Shown here: piece by piece, positions 26,501-38,500 of the stretch
Position numbering within the stretch: position 1 is the stretch's first letter
Layout: each line of letters begins with the position of its first letter
From: Nemertoderma westbladi
Lineage: Eukaryota > Xenacoelomorpha > Nemertodermatida > Nemertodermatidae
DNA: 54,584 nucleotides
Reading direction: 5' to 3'
NCBI GenBank assembly: GCA_032718475.1
Contig: JAUCBJ010006856.1
Location: forward strand, 1-54,584
Position numbers and translations under genes: made by a program
The notes under the pieces: model-generated
The model's input: only the letters and a program-made list of their open reading frames with translations
What the model was told of the DNA's origin: nothing
Database searches by the model: none

Positions 26501-29500
26501 TTATACAGAATTTGCCACACCGCCCTCTTTTCTATTGTTAAATGAAACGATAGACAACTGTATACATTCCTAAAAACAACGTAAAAGCACAAATGATATA
26601 TTAATAATAATTTGCAACATTACAGATTACCGTTCTTTTACAAGGTATCTGTAATATTACTACAAATACAAATTACTATAAACACATTTCGTACGTTAAT
26701 AATAATAACCTCCACCAAAATACTGCAATACACACTTTACGGACTACTCTACTATTATATTTGGTTATGTGACAAGTAAACGTAGTGCGTGCTGTGCATG
26801 TGTGGTGTGTGCGTGCAGTGAATACATATTTATGTATGTAATAGTACAATTTTGGCTTAGATTTTATAAAACCCATCATGCAAATTTATTTTTGTAGATC
26901 GTGGGAATCGACTAATTTTTCTGTTAGGATTTGAATAATTATCCTTCACTTTTTCACTTGCTTGAGATTGGACCTTATTAAAGGCCGATTGGTCAAGATC
27001 TGGGTTAGGAATTTCTAGTGGTATTAGATGCCTAATTGACCGATGTAATTGTGTGGCTTCTTTTTTACGATTGGCTATTTTTATTTTTGCCGACCTTATA
27101 TGGCCATCCCTACTCTTGACCAGTTCTATGACTTGGCATAACTTCCATAAACATCGAGGTAATTTTGGATCATATAGGAAACAGACATCTCCTACTGATG
27201 GAAGTAAAGGTGATGTTGCGGAACGATTATTGACTTTATGCCGATCTCTCAAATCGCGTAAGTAATCTTCTCTCCAACTTCTCCAGAAAAAGTTGGAGGC
27301 TATTTCCTGATAGCGAGTTCTGTTAATGAGGTTTGACTTGGTTTTACAGAAGCTTCGCACGAAGAGGTCTCTGTATCGTTCGAGTGTGTTGATGTGTGCT
27401 TTGCTGGCCACCTCGTCGAGTTTGGTGTAATCTTGACCATTAATCGTGTTGTAAACCTTGGTTGCTGCGGCTCGAACACCTCGTCTTTTGGCTTGCAACT
27501 GTGTTGTATCCATTGCGTATCTTTGTGTTGAGTGATTATGAGTTTTTATCGGGCGCCATATTGCGTAAATTGGTTTGACCAAAGTCGAATGAGTTTGTCA
27601 TAAAGACAGGAAGTTTCAAATAAACAAAATGGGGCGTTTTTACAATACAATACTAATATAATGAATAAATGAGTAACGCACACAAATCTTGATTCAAGTA
27701 CAATATATAACTAATTTACTACATTCACTTACTACAGCTGAACGTATTACTAACTACTGTACAAACAATGCACATTCTACTGTAGGAATAGGACTGTATA
27801 CAATGAGTAATGGTGTGATATTGTCAAAGGGCTAATTAGAATAAATTACTAATTAAGATAGTTAATGTTGCATTATACAGAATTTGCCACACTGTACTTA
27901 CATTCGATGTGATTTAGCTGTTAATCGTAGGGAAGATTTAGAGACTTTTGACGAAGTTTTACTGGTGGAACTTTTACTTCCTAAAACTAAACCTATTTTA
28001 ATCGGTACTTTATATCGGCCCCCTAAACAATCAGATTTTTTGCAAAATTTTAAAAATACAATTTTATGTAATCTTAGTCTGACCGACAGTCTTACCGACT
28101 GTGAAATATATTTCTTAGGTGATTTTAATATCTGTTACCATAACAAAGCATCCCCCCATCTGTAAACAGTACCAAAGTATTTTAAATTTGTTTGGTTTAA
28201 AACAAATTATTCGAGATTCTACCAGAATTACCAGTAAAACTTCTACTTTACTAGATCACATCCTTTGTAATAATACCGATATTATTTCTCAATCTGGGGT
28301 TTTACCTATAGGTCTAAGCGATCATTTTATAGTTTTTTGCACAAGAAAGACACAAAAATCTTTTTTCGGGGATCATAAAACAGTTAGTTAGAACAGTTAG
28401 GTCTATGAAAAATTACATCAAGGAACGCTTTTTAAGTTTGTTAGTTAATTCTGACTGGGAACCCTGTTTTAATGCCGCTGACATTAACCTTGCGTACACT
28501 GTTTTTAAAGATATATTTCTAAAGGCACTTAATACTGTAGCACCAATTAAAGAAATTAGTCTTAAACAACGCACTGAGCCCTGGATGACCTCGGGTACTC
28601 TTAGTAATATCAGAGAAAGAGATAACTATTTGTATAAATTTAGGAAATACCGTGTTTTAGCTGATTATAATAATTACTGCAAATATAGAAACCTTGTCCA
28701 ACGGGAAATAAAAAAAGCTAAATCTGAATATTGGTACAACAAAATAAGTGAGAATAAAGATAATCCTAAAAGTCTATTGTCTACCCTAAAATCTTTAGGT
28801 TATAAAAACCTTAAATCTAAATCGAATATTGTTCTGCAAGATAACGGTGAGCTGATTCATGATCATGCTCTAGTTAGTAATTTATTTAATAATTATTTTA
28901 CTAATGTTGCCTCTAATTTAGTTAGGAAGTTACCGTTATCAAGTAATAAATATAATATAGGGTCCGAAACTCTAAATAATTTTTATTTAGAAAAGTTACA
29001 AAATTCAGAAAAGTTATTTTTAAAACCCGTTTCTGAGGATTTCGTTTTTCAAAATCTACTTAGCCTATCAGCCTCAAAAAGTACCAGTCTAGACCTAATA
29101 CCTGCCTGTTTTCTTAAGGATGGTGCTGAAGTACTTAAAGTGCCTAGTACTTTTATTATTAATTACTCTATCGTAGATAATGTAGTACCAGACGAACTGA
29201 AATTAGCTAAGGTTGTTCCTCTGTATAAAAAGAATAGTAAAGTAGAACCCTGTAATTACAGACCTGTTAGTATCTTAAGTATTGTATCTAAAATTCTAGA
29301 ACGTTCTGTTTTTCTACAGCTGGAGGCACATCTTAGTAGGCTAAATCTGATCTATGAACTTCAGTCCGGTTTTCGTAAATCATATTCTACAGACACCTGC
29401 CTTATTAACTTAACTGATACAATTAGATGTAATAACGCAAAGGGTTTATATACCGGTATGGTAATGTTGGACCTACAAAAGGCTTTCGATACGGTAGATC

Positions 29501-32500
29501 ACGAAATTCTGCTTGGTAAGTTAGGCCTGATGGGTGTAGGTTCTATAGACTGGTTCAAGTCGTACCTGTCAGACAGAGGTCAAACTGTAGTCATTAGCAA
29601 ATCGCAGTCTACTGTACAGTGTACAAGAGATTACCTGTGGTGTACCGCAAGGCAAGGTAGTATATTAGGTCCTCTGCTTTTTGTATGCTATGTAAATGAT
29701 ATGATAAGTAGTATAGATCCCGATTTTAAACTCATTTTATATGCCGACGACAGTGCTCTTATTTTCTCTCATAAAGATCCTATCCGTATTTCCCAAAAGT
29801 TAAGGGCAGTTCTAGAATCCTGTAATGAGTGGTTGGTTGATAATAGGCTATCCATTCACTACGGTAAGACTGAAAGTATTTTGTTTGGTTCCAAAAGAAA
29901 GTTAAAGAAGGTAACTAAGTTTGAAGTCACTAGTAATGGACATAAGATTGAAAATAAAAAGGAAGTTAAATATTTAGGCGCCACATTGGATAACTGCTTA
30001 TAACTGCTTAACAGTGAAAAATATTTTCTCGAAAGTTAACAGTAGGCTTAGGTTTCTATACAGAAATAAAAATAGTTTGAACACCGACTCCCGCAAGTTA
30101 CTTTGCTCTTCTTTAATACAGTGTCACATGGACTATGCATGCTCTTCTTGGTATGAAGGCTTAACCAAACAGCTTAAATGTAAATTACAAGTAGCTCAGA
30201 ATAAAGTAGTACGATTTATTAAAGACTACAAACCTAGGCACCACCTAACTCCAGATGACTTTTCTGAATCTGGACTACTTAACTTAGATAGTAGAGTTAA
30301 GCAGCTACGCCTTAACCATGTGCATAAAGTGTATAATGGTAAATGTCCCAATTACCTAAAACAAAAATTCAACAGAGTACGCGATACACACTCTTACAGT
30401 ACCAGAACTAGTGCTGTTCGCGCTTTTGAAGACCTTTAGCAGTTTAACCTGCCAAAATTTATATGTCTTTTAGTTAATTAAAACCACTTTAGCATACGAC
30501 AATAATTTATGCTAATACGCAAAACATTAGCCGAAGTCAGCCCATGCGCGATCATTCACCCGATGGATCTACACCCGGGAGACTGAATTCGGATGCTTGA
30601 ATTGGATTATTACAGTGTAAGGTTGCAGTGTATACCTAATGTATTATTCGATAGATCGTTAATAATTAATCTCTGACAGATATTATTGGCTTTCGGGAAA
30701 TATTAACAGTTCCTTTAGGACGTGGCGCTTTATCTATTTAAACAGAACTAGGACTTATACTAAACGCAACGATACTGCTTATGATTAAAGTATAAAACGT
30801 ATTCTTTAGGAAATACTTTGTTACCAATCACAATCATACACACTATTCTGCCGACAGTCAGTACATTTGATCACACATAAAGAGAGCAGTAATTGACTCA
30901 CGTAGGGTCTGCTAAATAACATTGGATTCAATACACACCACATTAATATAAATCGCAATTGTTATATATAGCCGGTCTCTCTAACCTGTAGTGTTATCAA
31001 GAAAATTGGGAATTGGGTGATTTATCCGTATTAGCCAAATAGCAATATTTCCATCCACAAATATTTACAATTAATAACTGACGGTAAAATAACAGTACAA
31101 ACAATATGATTAATGCAAAAGTATCAAGATTAGTTAATGAGTATGATTATCAAGTTAAATTAGTTCGGTAACAGTTTATACTTTCGATAATTCAAGCAGT
31201 TTACGGTACAGCAGTATCTATCCAAAAATGCCGGTGTTTCTGGCTTAGACAGCAATAACAACAAAGTAACAAGAAAAAACAGTAAGACTGAACACTCTCC
31301 TTATCATCGGCAGAAAAGCTACACGTCGACAGGAAAAACCGCCCTGATTGGTCCAAGCCAAACAAAGAACCACGCGTCCAATGGCTGTTTCCATGTCAGC
31401 AACCAGCTGCTAGATGTCGTAATATGAATCATCACGGCTAAGCTGTGAAAGGTGGTTGGTGCATTACAAGTTTTTTGTCTTACCATGTCCACTAAAACAC
31501 GTATATAGCAGAATGATTTTTATGTCCGTTAAAACACCTGTAAAGGTACCTTGCGGGCGAGGGGAATATATATACAGTTAGAAAACCTTTTTAGAGTATT
31601 CCAGCGCCTGGGGGAGAACTGGCCAGCAAAGGCAAACGTATCAGTTATCCCACAAAAGCTTTTACACCGCTCCCAGAAAATGGGATTTAAGTCTATAAAA
31701 TATACAAAATCACAGTTTCTAAAATATAAAAATACTCTAAACAGTTAGTCTTTCTTGCGCGGACGGCGTTTACGCAGCTTTTTAAAGCTAGCAAGAGTCC
31801 TTTTCTCTTTGGGGCGAGCCACTTTACGAGGAGGGCTATAACTCCTGGGTGAAGGGTGCAATATGATTGCATCAGAAGGTATGGGATTGCGATCGGTATA
31901 TCCGGTTTTACCATATAATATTGAGTCAGATTAACATAATAAGGGTGATCTTTAATTCTATAAAAAGAGTTCTGTAAAGGTCTAGCGCGTATGTTGACCT
32001 CGTGTACCATACGACGGACAAGATCCGCTCGATTGTCCGGAGGTTCAACGAGTATACCGTCAACTCGAGCGGCCTCGATTGGCGGACGCTGTAACATAGG
32101 AGCGTCGGCGATAAGATTTTGCGATCTTATGCTGATATCAACCGGTTGGGGTTGTATCTTTGCGAAAAGTTTATCTCCGAAATGCGGAACCATCGAGGGA
32201 TGACGGACGGTTTTAGAGTAGAGATCGGTTATGAGTATCTGAGTTTCGGGTTGGGCTAAAGCGGCTTCTTCCCTCTCATCCATTTCCGTATGCCTCTCCT
32301 CCAGTTGATTCTCCTCCGCTTGTTTCTGCAAGCGTTCTTCCAGAAACTCCTGTAGAGAATACGTACGTCCAAGCTCGATGTCCTCTTCGAGGTTTTGGAT
32401 TTCTCTATCAAACTGCGGCAAGGCTAGCTCTTTTACCGATTGGACCTGCTGCTGTAATTTACGTTTCTCTAGAAAATCCTGGGTTCCCTTTCCGATTTTC

Positions 32501-35500
32501 TGTCGGATGGCGTCTAGAGCGTTTCTAATGACACTCTCCTCGACTTCCGTGGCAGGTTGTATCGGCGTTAATCCTGGCCGGTTGTAAGGATTAAAAGGCG
32601 AGATTAGATGTCCGCGTCCCAATCCGGTTAAATAGGATGGTCGAATATCTAACGAACCTACCGCCGGAGCACCACCGATTAGCTGCTCGGGTAACACCAA
32701 ATCCTTGAACAGTGAGTATAATTCGGGAGGATCAGTGATACTATTAGGATCAAGAGTTTGAGGTCTCACGGGGAAATGGGGAGGTCTGACCGAGTATTCC
32801 GGAACTCTGATCATGGGTTTATTTAGCGATCGTTTTAAACGGGCGATCGCAGGGGATACGTCGAACAGGTTTCGCTCGAAACTCCCGTAAGTATAACGCG
32901 TAAAACTGTGTTTAGCACAACGTCTCCGCGGATGTTTATGTCTTTCCGTTTGCTGGTTAGGTCTAGGACATGAGTCACAATAATACCAAAGACGTACGTC
33001 CTGCAGAGGAAACGCGGGTGATCGTTCTCCAGTTTTGCAATACTCTTCCATTTGTTCAAAACTGTCCGGGACAACAGGCAGTGGACGATCTGCGGTAAGA
33101 TACATCATGGTGAAATAGAGTCGTTTGAGTTCTACCATGGGATCGTGATGGATACCTTGAGGATATCGAGTCTCTAAGTTCTGTTGACTGGCAATATTGA
33201 GATAGGTTTCCCGCAAAAATTCCACGTAGTCGTTGAAGTTGATACGCTTATCGGGTTCTTCAACGTTTTCTCTGTCGAGTAGGTTGCGAATAGAGTTCTC
33301 GTGTTCTATTCTCGGTTTATCATTACGATTCCGCTGAGTATGATATTGGAATAAAACCATTTCCCTTTCGGTGTCTACATCATCGGTATCATGTAAATCG
33401 GTAGGATGGCCGGTAGTTAAGAAGTCCATATACGTACCATTACGATTCGTATAGCGAGCGGTGAATTTTCTATAGTCCGCTTCGCGCGTAAGTTGTTCCT
33501 GGGACATCGGCGGTTCGATATAGCGACCATCGTCCTCCGTAATAGTCGGATCAGCTTCACCGCGTATCAAGCTATCCACAAACGCTTGTAAAGGTAGAGT
33601 ATATCGCTCTCTAATACCAAGGTCATCTTCTATCAATTCCGTCATATCTGCTATCTGAGTTTGTTAATATCAATATAAGTTAATATTTTAGGTAAGCGGG
33701 CGTCGCTTCCTACTAGGCTTTTTGCCCCCGGACAGTGGGTTTCTCAGCGCCGATGTACCGCTGTCGCAGTGTTTACGCCAACATGTAGCACAGCACGACA
33801 ACGATAACCGGCACAAGTCCCACCACTGTCCGTCCCAAAGGCTTGAATCCACTTGAGGTTATCTCGGTAGAGTTAGGGCTATTTTACAATTGCGATTAGC
33901 TACTGTAAACACACTTTAGTAGTAACATTCACCTATAAACGCACAAATTCCATACAATCATTACTTACTGCACACATGCATGCCATTTGTCCGTTAGTCA
34001 GTGTCTTCCAGAATGTCACGTATTTACTATGTATCCTTGGATACTAATAGCGCGCTATGTATACTCTTATGCTACGCAATGGGGCAAGCCTTTTATTGTT
34101 CTTTTAACTTGCTTCTAATTCTAGCGTGGGTGTTGCCATGGTGACATTATGGAAAACTAGCGGTAGAATTAGGGCAATCCTCATGCATACAGATCTGGGA
34201 TGTTATTTAATAGCAATTCTTTAATTGTCAATATCCTCTTTATGCATGATTTTATAAATTTTATCGGCTATTGACTATATGTTGGAGATTCTCACACTCT
34301 AATACACTCAATATGAATCTCCGCTCCCATGATCTATTAATTACTGGAATTTTGGGAATGTTATAAATTGCACAAAATGACAATTTATGAAATTCATTTA
34401 AATATGAATTTAATTTATTCCCGTGAATTTTATTATTTGATGTTAAATTGACATAAATTTTATTCCAGAGCAGGTCTGGGGACATAGGATCCTTAATTCT
34501 ATGAAATTTGTCTTTTAAGAGTATCGGTAAGTGCTACGATATCTTAATCGACTAGAATGGTTAACGGATCTGAATTTTACAGATTTTAATAAATATTAAA
34601 TTAATATTTAAGATGGGCACCGATTTATTCCAGAACTTGTCTGGGGACGTTAACCACTGATTCTAGAATTTGTCTTTCAAGTATATCGGTGGGTGCCGCG
34701 ATATCTTAATCGACTAGAATTACAGATGGTCAAAAGGTTTAACAGATTTATTTGCGTTTTACGCTACTGTTAGAGGGACATCACGCTACTATATGTATTA
34801 TTTGTTATAAGGTAGAAGAGCAATATCGCACGAAGCAATGTCAGTGTGAAGAGGCAAGTCGTTTCCAAGGTCTACCCAGAGCTTGGTTTAGCCGAGACAC
34901 GAGGATCTGAACTTTGCATTCCTAATACTCTGCCTACCAATAATACTTAAATATAGTAGGAGCTTTATTGTACTTTAATAAGTACGGACATGTCATCTTA
35001 CTATAGTCTCGCATTTATAATATAATACGGACAGTAAGGAAAGAGAAAATAATTATTTCTCGCCGTCGCACTAGATATATTATGTAATTACGTAATAAAC
35101 ACTAATATATTGCACTAATCTACTAAATAATCTAAATAACATTCCACTAAATAAAATTAAATAAAACGATTATAATAAAGTACATAATAATCCATACCTA
35201 AATATAAAATAATAATAAAAAAAATATAAAATAATATAGTCACACACCCACTCCATATATAATTACGTTATGGAGTCCCTAGATCTTTGTCGAATTAGGG
35301 AAGTGGTCGTAGGAAGAGTATCCTGCCTTCCATGGTTTCCGGACAGTTTTCGGTCTCTTTCCAGTAAACCTAAGCGACCAGCTGGGCGATTAGGCTGTCG
35401 TGTTACTTCCGCCGCTCCCTTGACCTGTCTAATCTCCGCAGTGGTAAGATGAGGAGGCCATTCATCTTCTTCTTTACTTAGGGAGTCGGGTCCACCTAAC

Positions 35501-38500
35501 CAGCCGGGAGTATCTATCCGTTCTTGAGGAGTTGCTCCTCTGGAAGCGATGTCGGCTGGATTAATCGTCCCAAGGCAATGTCTCCATTGATCTACATTGG
35601 AGTTAATATCGTCATTATCTGAGGAGTATGGTGTTCCCTCAGTTAGTTCGTCCACCTCACTGCTCTCCACTTCCCATTCCTTTACTTGGTATACCTGTTG
35701 TTGAGGTAATCTCTCTTTGAGAGTTCTACGGGAAGGGCCAGTGAAGTACCAACCTACTCTAGTTCTTACCGCATAGGTTTGTAGTGGCTGTGGTTGAGCA
35801 GGCCGTTTCTCTAATGGCTCGAGCGCCTCATGCGCGTTTTGGCCGATGAGTATTTGCACTCCAGGATAATCGGTTTGGAATCGAGGTATCTCAAGATGTT
35901 GGATGCACTCGTCCTCGTCCCAATTATAAAGGTCTGCTTGGGTAGTAGCGAAGTTCTTTATAGCCACCATTTTTACTGACCTTATACTTTGTGCTCCTAA
36001 TTTATCCTGGGGGGTGGATAACGCACCTACATAGTAATCTGCCGTTATGGTAGATTTCCAAACCTGCATAATTCCGGACATATTCAACTTAGTTTGGAAT
36101 TTGGGTTGTCCAGCAAAGATATCTTCGGCTAGTTCTTGATCGATGAATGTTCCTGTGCTGCCGGAGTCAAGGAGTGCGTTCACTATGTAACTTTTGTTGG
36201 GACCGTGAACTCTTACCTGCACTACAGGAAATTCTCTGATTCCTACATTGGAAGTTGGAGTTTTCCAAGATGGTGGTTTGTCAAAAGTAGTTGGGGGAAA
36301 CTCATTGGTGGTGTCTTTTTCGTAAGTAAGTGCTCGATACACTGCGGTATTTATTAGGTAACAGGATTCGTTGGCGTCGGAGAATTCGTCCGTATAGAAT
36401 CCTTCCCACTCAGAACTTTGGTCAGTGTCGTTCACATCACTGAATTGGACATGTGATTTGGGCTCACTTACCTGACTCGGGCTGTTTCGTTCGAATTCCG
36501 TGTGCAACAAGCTATGATGTTTCGCGCCGCACTTAGCACACCTTGCGTCAGAGTAACAGGTTCGCCGCTGGTGTCCGCGTCTGAGACAGTTATAACATAA
36601 CCGCTTATCCCACAGGACTCCACGTCTATCTGCCATGGATTTCTTTAGGAATTCTGCACACGCACTCAAACGGTGGGGCCCGTCGCACAGCGCACATTTT
36701 GGTTTGATGTTACTCACCTTAACTTGGTTAACGTTCTGCACTCTCGTTCTTTCTTCGGGCTTTCTTCCGTGAATTCTCTTAGGAGACGTAGGAGGAGTTG
36801 TTGTTACCTGTTCTCTCCTGTCACTGGTTCGAGACTTGTATTTACTTACGTCTTTATAGGTCTTGTTGTCATAGTAAGAGCGTTCGGTGTCTTTCCCGCT
36901 GTCCTCTTCTTGAGAAGCTTGGCTTTCGCCGTCGTCAGTATAACACACTGGTATTATCCTTCTCCTAGAAACGGGTTTCTCACTTACCTTATTTTCCGAT
37001 GTTTTCTCTCTGGACTGCCTTATGAGTTGTAATTTTACTTCACTATCTAAGAAGGACATGAGATCAGCCATGGTAGGGCTTCGGCGTTGTTGTTCATTCA
37101 TGTACAACACTTTCTTGTCCCAGCGCGTACATACTCCACCCTTTGGTAAAGTAGAGACTACGGCTCCAATAACCATGGAACTCTGATATTCATGCGACTT
37201 ACCTAACCAGTCCAGTTGTCTACAGATCTCTTGTATTTCATCGGAAAATTCTATAATCCCACTACTAAGGAAGTGTCGGGGTGCTACTAATTTTGTATAC
37301 AAATACTTAGCTATGTTATCTTTGTTGCCATACCTGATGTTTAATGTATCCCAAACTTGTCTTAGTCCATCTGGATGTCCAATAAACTTTAACGCCATTA
37401 ACTTGGGAGGTCCTTCCAAACACTTGATGAGGAATCTAAGTTTCTCTCCGTTAGATAGTACAGAGTTCTGTATGCTATCTTTGTAATATTCGTTGAAAGG
37501 TAACCATTTCATCTCATCCCCATTGAATTTGACGATCTCTCCCACAGCGGGGGCCAGGGCGCTGTCAAATGTGAGTGGGGGCTAGGGGGCAGTCAAAGAT
37601 GAGTGGGGGCTAGGGGGCAGTCAAAGATGAGTGGGGGCTAGGGCGCTGTCAAATGTGAGTGGGGGCTAGTGTTCTGTCAGAGGTGAGTGGGGACTAGGGG
37701 GCTGTCAATGGTGAGTGGGGGCTGGGGGGCTGTCAAAGGTGAGTGGGGGCTAGGGGGCAGTCAAAGGTGAGTGTGGGCTAGTGTTCTGTCAGAGGTGAGT
37801 GGGGACTAGGGGGCTGTCAATGGTGAGTGGGGGCTGGGGGGCTGTCAAAGGTGATTGGGGGCTGTCAAAGGTAAGTGGGGGCCAGAGCGCTGTAAAAGAT
37901 GGGTGGGGGCCATGGCGCTGTCAAATGTAGGTGCGGACTAGGGCGCTGTCAAAGGTGAGTAGGGGCCAGGGCGCTGTCAAATATGAGTGCGGGTCATGGC
38001 GCTGTCAAAGGTGAGTGGGGGCTAGGGGGCTGTCAAAGGTGAGTGGGGGCTAGGGGGCTGACAAAGATGAGTGGGGGCTAGGGGGCTGTCAAAGGTGAGT
38101 GGGGGCCAGGGTTCTGTCAAAGGTGAGTGGGGCGAGGGGGCTGTCAAAGGTGAGTGGGGGCCAGGGTGCTGTCAAACATGAGTGGGGGTTAAGGGGCTGC
38201 CCAAGGTGAGTGCGAGTGGGGACCACGCGGCTGTCAAAGGTGAGGGCGAGTGGGGACCACGGGGCAGTCAAAGATGAGTGGGGGGCCATGGCGCTGTCAA
38301 ATGTAGGTGCGGACTAGGGCGCTGTCAAAGGTGAGTGGGACTAGGGGGCTTTCAAAGATGAGTGGGGGCTAGGGGGCAGTCAAAGGTGAGTGTGGGCTAG
38401 TGTTCTGTCAGAGGTGAGTGGGGACTAGGGGGCTGTCAATGGTGAGTGGGGGCTGGGGGGCTGTCAAAGGTGATTGGGGGCTGTCAAAGGTAAGTGGGGG

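Larger units (their letters stand above)
26187..27891 (-). mobile_element. Young non-autonomous BEL/Pao-like LTR retrotransposon (1705 bp)
   Basis: Two 333-bp direct repeats (26187-26519 and 27559-27891) flank 1039 bp. CTGTA occurs immediately outside each end (26182-26186, 27892-27896), a 5-bp target duplication. Read on the minus strand, the right repeat is followed by TGGCGCCCGA (primer-binding-site position, 27558 downward), and the left repeat is preceded by AGAAAAGAGGGCGG (purine tract, 26520-26533). The repeats differ at one position I could find. It interrupts the LINE endonuclease. There is no protease, reverse transcriptase or RNase H, so it must be mobilised by an intact relative. 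Confidence 0.92.
25800..30439 (+). pseudogene. CR1/Jockey-group LINE, endonuclease plus reverse transcriptase, disrupted
   Basis: Endonuclease pieces: [15 protein letters not shown] and [10 protein letters not shown] (about 25990-26150), LIGTLYRPP (about 28000) and FLGDFNICY (about 28110), then LSDHF. Reverse transcriptase 28405-30003: [42 protein letters not shown] and YADD (residues about 446-449 of that frame). The C-terminal tail is at 30014-30439. It is broken by a 1.7-kb LTR element with its 5-bp target duplication, frameshifts near 26003, 26165 and 28145, and tandem micro-duplications near 28383, 29650 and 30003. The 5' end is lost in the minisatellite. CR1/Daphne-like placement is from motif spacing only. 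Confidence 0.85.
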
